Both the position numbers and the translations under genes were made by a program. This document shows, piece by piece, positions 50,519-59,248 of a stretch of 64,000 bases of DNA. The stretch is from Hamadaea sp. (GTDB taxonomy: Bacteria > Actinomycetota > Actinomycetes > Mycobacteriales > Micromonosporaceae): assembly GCF_013362815.1 (NCBI RefSeq), contig NZ_JABFVK010000030.1, forward strand, positions 49,031 to 113,030, given 5' to 3'. Position 1 is the first letter of the stretch. Each line of letters starts with the position of its first letter. The notes beneath the pieces are model-generated. The model did not search any database, was not told where the DNA came from, and saw only the letters and a program-made list of their open reading frames with translations.

Positions 50519-51673
50519 TCACACCGGGTGTCCTGGGAGCTCGACGGTGACGTCGAGGCCGCCGCCGGGCCTGGCGATGACCGCGAGCCGTCCTCGGTGG
50601 GCGAGCGTCACGGCGTGCACAATGGACAGTCCTAGCCCGAGGCCCTCGCTTCGAACCCGAGCTCCCTGCCCGTGCACGAACGGTTCCAGCAATGTCTGCA
50701 CCTCGCCGGGAGGGATCTCCCGGCCGGTGTTGGAGATTCGCAAGACGATTCGCCCATCCGCCGGGCCGGCCGAGATCGCGAGGTGCCCGTCCGGCCGGTT
50801 GTAGCGGACTGCGTTGTCGACAAGGTTGCCGATCATCCGTTCCAGCAGAACGGGTACGCCGAGGACCGGCGCCGGTCGCAGATCCGCGCGTATGACCAGA
50901 TCGGGCGACCGCTGTGCGGCGGATTCGAGGGCGGCGGCCACGATGCCGGCGAGGTCGGCCGGTTCGCGCGCGCTGATGCCGGCCTGGCTGCGGGCCAGCA
51001 ACAGCAACCCGTCCAGTACGCGCTGCACGTGCTCGACGGCGTCGCGGACGTCGTCGGCCATCGTGAGCAGCTCGTCGCGGTCGGGGTCGCCGTCGAGGGT
51101 GACGTCGATCGCGGTGCGGGCGGTGGTCAGCGGCGTACGCAGCTCGTGGGCGGCATTCGCGGTGAACAGCCGCTGGCTGTCGAGGATCCGGTCCCGCTCG
51201 GCGACGTCGCGCTGGATGCGGTCGAGCATGTCGTTGACCGTGCCCGCCAGCGCGGACAGCTCGTCGGCGGGCGCTGTGACCGGCACTCGCTCGGTGAGGT
51301 TCTCGGCGGACAGTCGTCTCGCGGTTGACGAGATCGCCCGGATCGGGCGCAGCACTCTTCCGGCGACGAGCCACCCAAGTGCGGCGGCCAGCCCGGTCAC
51401 CACGATGAGCGCCAGACCAGCCTGCGTGAGCAGCGCAGACAGGGTGTCGGCCGCCACCCTGGCGGCAAGATCGTGCAGTTGCTGTGCCGGTGGTGGCGTC
51501 GGCTGGGGTGTGCCCGGGGACGGGCTCCCGGTCGGGTCCAGTTCGCTGAAGAACGACCGGTGCCGCAGGTTCTGTCGCATCAGCAGATAGGTCAGAGTGG
51601 TCAGCACCCCTCCGGCGGCCAGCACAAGCATTGTCAGCAGCAGCGTCAGACGTGCTCGGGCGGTCAGCCTCAT
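50519..51673 (-). CDS. Sensor histidine kinase, EnvZ/OmpR-type (HAMP-HisKA-HATPase)
   Basis: A 384-aa membrane kinase. TM1 (about 10-32, LTLLLTMLVLAAGGVLTTLTYLL), a short extracellular loop rich in Pro (SPSPGTPQPTPPPAQQ), TM2 (about 82-105), then HAMP (GRVLRPIRAISSTARRLSAENL). HisKA carries the phosphoacceptor His in TANAAHELRTPLTTAR, and HATPase_c has LVDNAVRYN and GLGLGLSIVHAVTLAHRG. It overlaps the response-regulator stop by 4 bp (ATGA). Confidence 0.94.
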   Translation of the reverse strand: MRLTARARLTLLLTMLVLAAGGVLTTLTYLLMRQNLRHRSFFSELDPTGSPSPGTPQPTPPPAQQLHDLAARVAADTLSALLTQAGLALIVVTGLAAALGWLVAGRVLRPIRAISSTARRLSAENLTERVPVTAPADELSALAGTVNDMLDRIQRDVAERDRILDSQRLFTANAAHELRTPLTTARTAIDVTLDGDPDRDELLTMADDVRDAVEHVQRVLDGLLLLARSQAGISAREPADLAGIVAAALESAAQRSPDLVIRADLRPAPVLGVPVLLERMIGNLVDNAVRYNRPDGHLAISAGPADGRIVLRISNTGREIPPGEVQTLLEPFVHGQGARVRSEGLGLGLSIVHAVTLAHRGRLAVIARPGGGLDVTVELPGHPV

Positions 51674-52326
51674 CCGGCGATCCGGTAGCCGGCACTGGTC
51701 ACGGTCTCGATCAGCGGCGGTTCGCCGAGTTTGCGGCGCAGCGTGCCGACGGTGATCCGAATCGCGTTGGTGAACGGGTCCGCGTGTTCGTCCCACACCT
51801 TGTCCAGCAGGGTTTCCGCGCTGACCACGTCGCCTCCGGCGGCGAGCAGCTGTTCGAGTAGGCCGAACTCCTTAGGTGTCAGGTGCAGCAACCGCCCGTC
51901 GCGTTCGGCCGTACGCCGCGGCTGATCCAGCGTGACACCGGCGAAGCGCAGCACCGGTGGGCGGGCGGGGGTGCTGCGCCGGACCAGGGCATGGACCCGC
52001 GCGACCAGCTCGGAGAACGCGAACGGTTTGCCCAGGTAGTCGTCCGCACCCAACATCAGCCCGCCCACCCGGTCCTCGACGGCGTCGGACGCGGTCAGCA
52101 TCAATACCCGCGACGCACCCTGTTCGGCGAGCCGGCGGCAGACGGTGTCGCCGTGCACGACTGGCAGGTCCCGGTCCAGCACCACTACGTCGTACGGGGT
52201 GATGTCGCACTTGTCCAGGGCGGTCCGGCCGTCAGCGGCGAGGTCGACGGCGAAGCCGTGCTTGCGCAGCCCAGCCGCGATGTAGCCGGCGAGGGGCTGC
52301 TCGTCTTCGACCAGGAGCACACGCAT
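51670..52326 (-). CDS. Response regulator, OmpR/PhoB family
   Basis: A 218-aa protein. The receiver domain starts MRVLLVEDEQPLAGYIAAGL, with Asp in DVVVLDRDLP and Lys in DDYLGKPFAFSEL. The winged-helix domain (about 125-218) reads LTPKEFGLLEQLLAAGGDVVSAETLLDKVW...GTLRRKLGEPPLIETVTSAGYRI. It is transcribed with its kinase and divergent from the serine-hydrolase gene; two CATATGGA direct repeats in the spacer are candidate binding half-sites. Confidence 0.95.
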   Translation of the reverse strand: MRVLLVEDEQPLAGYIAAGLRKHGFAVDLAADGRTALDKCDITPYDVVVLDRDLPVVHGDTVCRRLAEQGASRVLMLTASDAVEDRVGGLMLGADDYLGKPFAFSELVARVHALVRRSTPARPPVLRFAGVTLDQPRRTAERDGRLLHLTPKEFGLLEQLLAAGGDVVSAETLLDKVWDEHADPFTNAIRITVGTLRRKLGEPPLIETVTSAGYRIAG

Positions 52327-52348
52327 CCACGCAGTATCGCAACGCCCA

Positions 52349-52367
52349 CATATGGAACGCATATGGA
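52349..52367. promoter_or_regulatory. Direct repeat CATATGGA x2, candidate OmpR-type binding site
   Basis: CATATGGA at 52349-52356 and 52360-52367, 11 bp start to start, about one helical turn. That is the spacing typical of tandem OmpR/PhoB half-sites. It lies 23 bp upstream of the response-regulator start and 78 bp upstream of the serine-hydrolase start. Confidence 0.6.
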
Positions 52368-52444
52368 TCGTCGATCGGCCGCCGATAGCCGCCGGCCGGT
52401 AGATGTGATCACCGTCAAAGTCAACGAAGGAAAGGTGATCGACC

Positions 52445-53626
52445 ATGACTACGACTCGCCGGACGGCGCTCAGGCTGCTGGGTGCCACCTCGGTCGCCGC
52501 CACTGCGGGGCTGGCTGTCCAGACCACGGGCTTGCAACCCGCCGCCGCGCAGACAGGCTCCCCTTCGGCGCGGGTGCCGAAGGGCCTGCGGCCCGGCGGC
52601 GAACTCGATCGGCTGATCGCAGACATGGCGGCGAGGGACGTGTTCTCCGGCAGCGTGCTGATCACACATCGCGGCCGCACTGTCCCTTCCCGGTCGCACG
52701 GCATGGCCGACAAGGCGCAGTCGGTGCCCAACGGACCCGATACGCTCTTCGGCCTGGCCTCGGTCGCCAAGCTGTTCACCGCCGTGTCGGTGGCCCAGTT
52801 GGCACAGCGCACCAAGCTGCACTACTACGACACGGTTGGCCGGCACCTAGCAGGGTTCCCGGCCGAGATCGCCGACCGAGTGACGATCCACCACCTGCTA
52901 ACCCACACGTCGGGCCTGGGCGACCCATTCGGCGACCCGGGGTTCTGGGAGGTGGCCCCCACATGGACCAGCGTGCAGCAGGTGACGGAGGGCATCGGCG
53001 AGTTCGTCCGGAAGGAGACGCTGGCCTTCCCTCCGGGTGCGGGCACCCAGTACAGCAACTCGGCGTACCACCTGCTCGGGGAGATCGTCGCGCGGGTGTC
53101 CGGGCAGGAATACCACGACTACGTCCGCGAGCACATCTTCCGCGCCGCCGGGATGGACAGCGCCGGCTTCTACACCCTGCCGCAGATGCGCGAGGACCGC
53201 CGGATCGCCCGTGGCTACTATCGCCCGGAGGGGTCGGCGGACCGTATCGACAACATCGACGAACAGATCTTCGCCCCCGGCGCGTTCGCGACCTGCGCCG
53301 AAATGGAGCGGTTCGCCCACGCGCTGTGGGAGGAGAAGCTGCTGAACCCCGCCTACACCTGGCTGACGCTCAGCCCGAAGATGCCCATGCTGCCGTCGCC
53401 CGGCCCAAACCCGCCGGCGGTGTTCACGGGCTATGGCCCGGGCGCCACGCTCGCCGGCGACAGGTGGTCCTACGGACACAACGGCGGTTCGAGCATCGGC
53501 GGCGTGGTCGAGCTGGTGTTCTACCCGGACAGCGGGTACGTGACAGTGATCATGTCCAACTACGAGATGGAAAGCATCCGAGGGATCCCGAGCCTGGCTC
53601 GCAAGCTGATTGTCGAGCAGGGGTAG
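52445..53626 (+). CDS. Tat-exported serine hydrolase (class C beta-lactamase/DD-peptidase-like)
   Basis: A 393-aa exported enzyme. The twin-arginine leader is TTRRTALRLLGATSVAATAG, followed by PAAAQ. The penicillin-recognising motifs are SVAK (in FGLASVAKLFTAV, about 104-107), YSN (in TQYSNSAYHLLG) and HNG (in WSYGHNGGSS), as in AmpC-like and esterase-type members. It could hydrolyse beta-lactams, D-amino-acid peptides or esters. GAAAGG precedes ATG 52445. It is divergent from the OmpR-type pair, so it may be its target. Confidence 0.92.
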   Translation: MTTTRRTALRLLGATSVAATAGLAVQTTGLQPAAAQTGSPSARVPKGLRPGGELDRLIADMAARDVFSGSVLITHRGRTVPSRSHGMADKAQSVPNGPDTLFGLASVAKLFTAVSVAQLAQRTKLHYYDTVGRHLAGFPAEIADRVTIHHLLTHTSGLGDPFGDPGFWEVAPTWTSVQQVTEGIGEFVRKETLAFPPGAGTQYSNSAYHLLGEIVARVSGQEYHDYVREHIFRAAGMDSAGFYTLPQMREDRRIARGYYRPEGSADRIDNIDEQIFAPGAFATCAEMERFAHALWEEKLLNPAYTWLTLSPKMPMLPSPGPNPPAVFTGYGPGATLAGDRWSYGHNGGSSIGGVVELVFYPDSGYVTVIMSNYEMESIRGIPSLARKLIVEQG

Positions 53627-53652
53627 CGAACCGGAACCGCAATGGGTGGTCC

Positions 53653-53683
53653 TGCGAAGGATGAACGGCCAGGCGCCTTCGCA
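53653..53683 (+). terminator. Hairpin after the serine-hydrolase gene
   Basis: TGCGAAGG (53653-53660) and CCTTCGCA (53676-53683) pair over 8 bp with a 15-nt loop, 27 bp after the stop codon. There is no U-tract, so this is moderate evidence for a terminator. Confidence 0.55.
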
Positions 53684-53705
53684 CGGAACAAGAACGCCCC
53701 CTGCG

Positions 53706-53882
53706 GTGAAGAATGTGGTGGAATCATGGCGTCCGCCTCGTAAGCGGCAGCCTCAGCTGGTGCTGGCCGCGGTGCGCTTGCTCGGCGGGCCGGTCGACGA
53801 CCCGGCCGCCTTCTGCGAGTACGCCGTCGGGGCGGTGCTCGCACGGGCAGGCAATGATCTGGTTGGGGAGTACTGGACGTGA
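53706..53882 (+). CDS. Possible small gene upstream of the PHP gene, 58 aa
   Basis: Open frame from GTG 53706 with product VKNVVESWRPPRKRQPQL and later DDPAAFCEYAVGAVLARAGND. Its TGA overlaps the GTG/ATG start region of the PHP gene, and such coupling supports translation. No clear ribosome site is seen, and a longer reading (ATG 53661) would start inside the terminator-like hairpin. It may be a remnant. No family recognised. Confidence 0.35.
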   Translation: MKNVVESWRPPRKRQPQLVLAAVRLLGGPVDDPAAFCEYAVGAVLARAGNDLVGEYWT

Positions 53883-54721
53883 TGGGGCTTCCGGCGGACA
53901 GCCACGTGCATAGTCAGTGGTCTTGGGACGCGTTCGCGGGCACGATGCAGGGCGTATGCGCGCGGGCGGTCGACCTCGGGCTGCCTGCGATCGCCTTCAC
54001 CGAACACGTCGACCACACGGTCTGGACCGTCGACAGGGACGAGTTGGACGAGGGCAGCTTCCTGGCCACAGTGGCCGGGCCGGACGGGCGGCTGACGCCG
54101 CCGCCGTTTGACGCAGCCGGGTACCTGGAATCGATCGAGGACTGCCGCGAGCGGTTTCCGGGCCTGCGGATCCTCAGCGGTCTGGAGGCGGGTGAACCCC
54201 ACTGGCACGCCCCTGCCATCGGGAAGATACTCGCTGCCGGACCGTTCGACCGTGTCCTCGGCTCTCTGCACTGCCTGCCGGACAACGGTGGTTACGCCGA
54301 GCCGCCCGACCTGTTCCGGCATCGGGCGCCAGCCGAGGTCGTTCGGCAGTACCTGGCCGAAGTGGCCGCGCTGATCGCCGGGAGTGACGTGTTCACGGTG
54401 CTGGCGCACATCGACTTCCCGGTTCGCTACTGGCCCGCGCACGCCGGGCCGTTCGACCCGTACGCCTTCGAGGAAGAGTTCCGGCATGCACTGCGGCTGC
54501 TGGCCGACAGCGGCCGTGCGCTGGAGGTCAACACCTGCGTGCCTCTGCACCCGGAGATCGTACGCTGGTGGCGCGAGGAAGGCGGCTCCGCGATCACCTT
54601 CGGCAGCGACGCACACGAACCGGACGAACTCGCCCGCGGCTTCGCAACCGCGGTGGACATGGTGCAGGCGCACGGATTCCGCCCTGGCCGTGATCCCCAC
54701 GACTACTGGATCGCAGCATGA
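53882..54721 (+). CDS. PHP-domain phosphoesterase (histidinol-phosphatase-like)
   Basis: A 279-aa metal-dependent phosphoesterase. The metal-binding motifs of the PHP family are visible: DSHVHSQWSWD near the N-terminus, FTEHVDH, LSGLEAGEPHWH, VLGSLHCLPD, VLAHIDFPVRYW and the closing GSDAHEPDELARGF. This is the layout of HisK/YtvP-type histidinol phosphatases, though no his genes are nearby, so another phosphate monoester is possible. A GTG 3 bp upstream is an alternative start. Confidence 0.9.
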   Translation: MGLPADSHVHSQWSWDAFAGTMQGVCARAVDLGLPAIAFTEHVDHTVWTVDRDELDEGSFLATVAGPDGRLTPPPFDAAGYLESIEDCRERFPGLRILSGLEAGEPHWHAPAIGKILAAGPFDRVLGSLHCLPDNGGYAEPPDLFRHRAPAEVVRQYLAEVAALIAGSDVFTVLAHIDFPVRYWPAHAGPFDPYAFEEEFRHALRLLADSGRALEVNTCVPLHPEIVRWWREEGGSAITFGSDAHEPDELARGFATAVDMVQAHGFRPGRDPHDYWIAA

Positions 54722-54787
54722 CTCCGTTTCGTCATCAGGAGGTGTTCCCAGGCCGCCATTTCTTACCCCGACGGCGATAATGAAGGG

Positions 54788-55288
54788 GTGAGCGACGGCT
54801 GGCCGGACGGCGGACTGATCGAGGATTACGGACCGGCGTGGCATCCGGGGCCCTTCGAACGAGGCACCGACGGCCCGCGGGTCATCCTCGCCGGGGTCGA
54901 CGGCTCACCGACCGGCATGCGCGCCGGGGCGTACGCCGGTGGGCTGGCCCGCCGTCAGCGATCCCGGCTCGTCATCGTCTACGTCGCGACCCCGTCGGTG
55001 TGGACGGCGATGGCCGCCACCGCTGCCGCCGCGCAGGAGCAGTTGTTCGACGACCAGATCCAGGAACTGCGGACGCAGATCCGGGATCGGGCCGCCGAGT
55101 TCGGCATCTCCACCACGTTCCTCGTACGCCGCGGCGACGCGTTCACCGAGCTGCGCGACGCCGCAATCGAACTGCGCGCCGACATGGTGGTCGTCGGCGC
55201 GTCCGAGCAGGCCGGGCATCGGTTCATCGGCTCGGTCGCCGCCCGGCTCGTCCGCGCCGGGCGCTGGCCGGTGACCGTCGTCCCGTAG
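54788..55288 (+). CDS. Universal stress protein (single UspA domain)
   Basis: A 166-aa protein with a ~30-residue N-terminal extension and one Usp domain: VILAGVDGSPTGMRAGAYAGGLARRQ at the start and the ATP-binding motif G-2x-G-9x-G-S in VVVGASEQAGHRFIGSVAARL, ending WPVTVVP. It probably binds ATP and acts in stress or dormancy. GTG 54788 follows an AAGGG. It converges on the DUF5682 operon. Confidence 0.9.
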   Translation: MSDGWPDGGLIEDYGPAWHPGPFERGTDGPRVILAGVDGSPTGMRAGAYAGGLARRQRSRLVIVYVATPSVWTAMAATAAAAQEQLFDDQIQELRTQIRDRAAEFGISTTFLVRRGDAFTELRDAAIELRADMVVVGASEQAGHRFIGSVAARLVRAGRWPVTVVP

Positions 55289-55312
55289 GCCGGTGCCGTA
55301 GGGGCCCGCTTG

Positions 55313-58123
55313 TCAGACCGACAGCAGGTCCGCCACCGCCTCGGCCGTATCGGGATGTCGACCGATCAGATCCGCGACCGGTGAACCGATGTCGTCGGTG
55401 CCGTCGGTGCCGAGCGCGCTCCACGAACCGGTCACCCCGAGCAGCGCGGCGACCGCGTCTGTCGCATCCGGATGGCCGACGAGCAGTTCCGCCATCGGCC
55501 CGCCGGCCCTCGGCCCGGTAGCCGACGTCGTCGGGGCGGCCTCGGCCGGCGACCACGGCGGCGTCCAGGTGTCCAAGGCCGCCAAGGTGCCGGGGAAGGT
55601 CCGGCCCGCTTCGCGTACGAGGACGGGGACGAGCTCGGGGGCCTGATCCTTCAGCGTCGTGATCAGCTGTGGCAGCCACGGCAGCAGTACCGGGTCGGGC
55701 AGCTGCGCGAACGCCTTCGACAGGATCTCGACCACGAAGGAGGTCAGCGACGGCACCGGCACCAGGGCCTGGAGGAAGCCGCTGATGTACTGCGGCATCG
55801 CGGGCAGCACCATCGGGTTGCCGAGCAACTCGTCCACCCGCTCACGCAGGCGGGCGATGGGCAGCAGACCCAGCTGGTGGTGCGCCGCCCACAGCAGGGC
55901 GACCTTCGCCGGAGACTCCGGATGCGACTGCTGGACGGCGATTTCGAGCTGCGCGCGGTCGCAGCCCAGCGACAGGGCCAGGTTCTCCATCCCGAACAGG
56001 AAGCCCAGCATCGCCGCCACTTGGCGTACGCCGGACTCGTCCTCCACGAACGCCGTCGGCAACAGCGTGCAGTAGTGGGCGTATCCGGTCCGGACGAAGT
56101 CCTCGCACCAGGCGGGCAGCCCGCCGCGCTCCCCCGACCGGTAGTAGGCGAGCAGCCGCCGGATCCGCTGCAACACCTCGGGAGCCTCGTCGACTGTACG
56201 CTCGGCGGCCAGCAGCTCGACCGCCCGCGCGCCGAGTTCGTCGGTGAATCGGCGGCTGCGCAGGTAGAGCAGCGAATCCTCGACCGCCGCCAGGGCGGCC
56301 GCCGCCGTCGCCGTCGGCGTCCACACCTCCCGGCGCAGGCGTTGCTCCAGCACCTGCTCGACGGTGACGCCTTCGTAGCCCAGCTCGATCAGGTAGCGCT
56401 GGCTGCGCCCGATCGCGAGGTCCCAACTCTCCTGAATGGACTTCCGGCCCAGCGTGCGCTCGCCCATGATCGGGCGTACGACGTCGGGCGGCATCAGGCG
56501 GCGGAGCACCCACAGCAGGTCCGAGCACGGCCCGAGCTCGGGCTGCGCCTTCAGATCCAGCAGCGCTCGCTGAATCGTCCGGGCCTCGACGTTGACGCCG
56601 AGCGGCTGCAGCCGGTCGTAGACGTCGCGGGCCAGCGGTGGCAGCGCGTTGTAGCCCACCTGGCCGATCCGGTCGCCGCCGAGCATGATCTCGCACAGCC
56701 GGCGGATGTCCCGGCGACCCGGCACGGTGTCCTTCTCGATGCAGGTCACCGCGGCGTCGGCGAAGTCGTAGGGGGTCGGCCGGGCCCGGTTCCGCATCCC
56801 GGCCAGCAGGATCGACGTCTCGAACACCGCGATCGCGTCGGCCGTGCTCGACAGGTATCCGTGCCGACGGGCCAGCCGCACGATCTCCACCGACCAGCCG
56901 AGCAGCTCCGCCTCGTCGATGCCGTCCAGCCGGGGCGGGCTGGCCAGGAACTTCGTGAGCTTGTCGGTCACCGGTTCGGCGACGGCCACCGGCGGCGCCA
57001 CTGTCGCCTTGACCACCGCCCGTTTCCGCGTACCCGCCTGACCTTGCAGCTGGAACGGCTTGACGCCGGTCCGCGTCACGGCCTTGGCCCAGGTCGCGGC
57101 CGCGATCGAGACCGAGCCCGAGGCCAGGCCGAACTGCGCCTCGATGGCCGAGTGGCTGGACGGGATGAGCCCGTAGAGCCAGCGGGTGCCGGTCCGGGGG
57201 CTGATCTCCCAGTCCGAGCCTGCGAGCCCGAACTCCGGCACGTAGCTCGCCGCATGGAACGCTCCGCAGACGTAGAGCGCCTGCGAGGCGTCGGCCCCGG
57301 ACGCCGCGAGGTGCTGGCGCATCCGCGTCCACATGAACCGCTCGCGGTCCTCGTCGACGGTGACCCGGCTGGGATCGCCGGGGGCGAGCCGCCGGAACAG
57401 GCTGCCGATGAGCACCATGACCTGCCGATACGTCTCGTAGTCCGCGTCGGCCGAGGCGAGCGGCTGCTCGACGTACTGGTCCCACCACTCCGACCAGTGC
57501 CGCACCTTGCCATGGTGCAGCAGGTACGCCTCCAGCTGGCTGAACCGCGGGCGCAGGTCGCCGATCTCGACGCCGACCGCGTCGCCGTGCAGGTCCTTGC
57601 CTTCGGCGTCCTCTTCGGCGTCGGCGTCGGCGTCGGCGTCAGCCGCGGAGGAACCGCGCGGCGACCACTGGAACACGTGGTCGGTCGACCGGTCGACGCA
57701 GACCAGTTCGACACCGGGCGTGTCCAGGGCGTACGCGATCGCCTGGTACTCGGCCGAGGCCTCGGTGATCGGCGCGACCACACTCAGCGGCGACCAGTCC
57801 GGCGGGAAACCGTCCACATCGGACGCGAATGCCTGCACCGCGACCGGCAGCCGGCAGTTGCGCAGCTCGTCCAGCAGCGGCCGCAGATCCTCGCACAGTT
57901 CGAGGTAGATGACGTGCGGCCGCTTCTCGCGCAGGCGGCGGGCCATGGCGAGCGCGGAGGCCGGCGAGTGGTGGCAGACCGGGAAGATCTCCAGCGGCTC
58001 CCGCAGCGCCCGGTCGACGTCGGTGACCATCCCGGCGAGGATGCCGTCGAGATCGCCCGGGCCGCCCGCGAACTCGGCCGCCGCCTCCAGCAGCTGGTCC
58101 CTCAGGGGATCGAAGACGGTCAT
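55313..58123 (-). CDS. DUF5682 protein, last gene of the MoxR-VWA operon; possible TraB/ChaN/EreA-like hydrolase
   Basis: A 936-aa protein. The N-terminal ~330 residues carry EIFPVCHHSPASALAMARRL (HHSPAS at 51-56), HVIYLELCEDLRPLL (Glu at 75 and 78) and, further on, YVCGAFHAASYVPEFG. This His/Glu/GxxH pattern recalls the TraB/ChaN/EreA hydrolase superfamily; the link is my inference. An acidic Asp-Ala repeat (about 157-177, encoded near 57600-57650) splits the domain. The remaining ~600 residues are helical and unassigned. It overlaps the MoxR gene by 4 bp, so it is made together with the AAA+ and VWA proteins and is the likely effector of the set. Confidence 0.82.
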   Translation of the reverse strand: MTVFDPLRDQLLEAAAEFAGGPGDLDGILAGMVTDVDRALREPLEIFPVCHHSPASALAMARRLREKRPHVIYLELCEDLRPLLDELRNCRLPVAVQAFASDVDGFPPDWSPLSVVAPITEASAEYQAIAYALDTPGVELVCVDRSTDHVFQWSPRGSSAADADADADAEEDAEGKDLHGDAVGVEIGDLRPRFSQLEAYLLHHGKVRHWSEWWDQYVEQPLASADADYETYRQVMVLIGSLFRRLAPGDPSRVTVDEDRERFMWTRMRQHLAASGADASQALYVCGAFHAASYVPEFGLAGSDWEISPRTGTRWLYGLIPSSHSAIEAQFGLASGSVSIAAATWAKAVTRTGVKPFQLQGQAGTRKRAVVKATVAPPVAVAEPVTDKLTKFLASPPRLDGIDEAELLGWSVEIVRLARRHGYLSSTADAIAVFETSILLAGMRNRARPTPYDFADAAVTCIEKDTVPGRRDIRRLCEIMLGGDRIGQVGYNALPPLARDVYDRLQPLGVNVEARTIQRALLDLKAQPELGPCSDLLWVLRRLMPPDVVRPIMGERTLGRKSIQESWDLAIGRSQRYLIELGYEGVTVEQVLEQRLRREVWTPTATAAAALAAVEDSLLYLRSRRFTDELGARAVELLAAERTVDEAPEVLQRIRRLLAYYRSGERGGLPAWCEDFVRTGYAHYCTLLPTAFVEDESGVRQVAAMLGFLFGMENLALSLGCDRAQLEIAVQQSHPESPAKVALLWAAHHQLGLLPIARLRERVDELLGNPMVLPAMPQYISGFLQALVPVPSLTSFVVEILSKAFAQLPDPVLLPWLPQLITTLKDQAPELVPVLVREAGRTFPGTLAALDTWTPPWSPAEAAPTTSATGPRAGGPMAELLVGHPDATDAVAALLGVTGSWSALGTDGTDDIGSPVADLIGRHPDTAEAVADLLSV

Positions 58124-59235
58124 GACAGAGTGGCGATCGCCTCACGGCCGCCCGCGAGGAACTCCGGCCACTCGCCGCCGTCGGCCTTGCTGCGCGGCTC
58201 GACCACGCCGTGCCAGTACTTGTTGAGGATGGCCAGATCCTCCGGGCTGCGCCGGGCCAGCGATCCGACCAGCGAACCGGCCAGCGTGTGCGCCCGCAGC
58301 TGGGCGTCGCCGAAGAACTGGCTGTGCAGAATGGCGTCCTCCAGCACACCGATCTGCTCGGCCGTCGACAGCGCCGATTCCAGCTTCTCGTCGTCGCTGG
58401 TGGCCGAGGCGGCCGCCGTACGCAGATCGGCGAAGCTCTGCAGCAGGATGTCGAGCAGGGTCGGCGGGACGTCCAGCTCGATCTGGTGCCGCTTGAGCAG
58501 CTCGACCGTGCGGAAGCGGACGATCTCCGCCTCACTCGCCTTGTTCGTCACGACCGGGATGCGGACGAAGTTGAACCGGCGCTTGAGGGCCGACGACAGG
58601 TCGTTGACGCCCCGGTCACGGCTGTTCGCGGTGGCGATGATCGAGAAGCCGGGCTTGGCGAAGACGATGTTGTCGTCGTCCAGCTCCGGGATGGAGACGT
58701 ACTTCTCGGACAGGATCGAGATCAGCGCGTCCTGCACGTCGCTGGTCGAGCGGGTCAGCTCCTCGAACCGGCCGACCACGCCCTGCTCCATCGCGGTCAT
58801 GATGGGCGACGGGATCAGCGAGTCGCGCGACTGGCCACGGGCGATCACCATCGCGACGTTCCACGAGTACTTGATGTGGTCCTCAGTGGTGCCCGCGGTC
58901 CCCTGCACGACGAGCGTCGAGTTGCGGCAGATCGCGGCCGCCAGCAGCTCGGCCAGCCAGCTCTTGCCCGTCCCCGGGTCGCCGATCAGCAACAGGCCCC
59001 GGTCCGACGCCAGCGTCACGATGGCGCGCTCGACGAAACTGCGGTCGCCGAACCATTTCTGCGGGATCTGGCGGTCGATGCCGTCGGCCCGCTCCGAGCC
59101 GAGCACGAACATCCGGACCATGCGCGGGCTCAACCGCCAGGTGAACGGCTTGGCACCGGTGTCGATCGACTCCAGGTAGTCCAGCTCCTCGGCGTACTTC
59201 ACCTCGGCGGGAGCGCGCAGCAAGTTTTCAGTCAT
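58120..59235 (-). CDS. MoxR-type AAA+ ATPase (AAA_5)
   Basis: A 371-aa ATPase. Walker A GDPGTGKS (85-92), a Walker B-like FEELTRSTSDVQDALISILSEK region, sensor 1 FSIIATANSRDRGVNDLSSALKRRFNFV (Asn and Arg finger region) and a C-terminal helical lid. MoxR ATPases act with VWA proteins to load metals or remodel protein complexes. The VWA gene lies directly upstream (13 bp) and DUF5682 overlaps downstream, so the three probably form one machine. Confidence 0.93.
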   Translation of the reverse strand: MTENLLRAPAEVKYAEELDYLESIDTGAKPFTWRLSPRMVRMFVLGSERADGIDRQIPQKWFGDRSFVERAIVTLASDRGLLLIGDPGTGKSWLAELLAAAICRNSTLVVQGTAGTTEDHIKYSWNVAMVIARGQSRDSLIPSPIMTAMEQGVVGRFEELTRSTSDVQDALISILSEKYVSIPELDDDNIVFAKPGFSIIATANSRDRGVNDLSSALKRRFNFVRIPVVTNKASEAEIVRFRTVELLKRHQIELDVPPTLLDILLQSFADLRTAAASATSDDEKLESALSTAEQIGVLEDAILHSQFFGDAQLRAHTLAGSLVGSLARRSPEDLAILNKYWHGVVEPRSKADGGEWPEFLAGGREAIATLS

Positions 59236-59248
59236 CAGCGGTTCTCTC

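Noticed and set aside
55472..59179. 1235-codon open frame on the + strand across the DUF5682/MoxR genes
   Set aside because: Low-complexity Gln/Arg/His translation typical of the antisense shadow; the minus-strand genes carry clear motifs and coupled starts.
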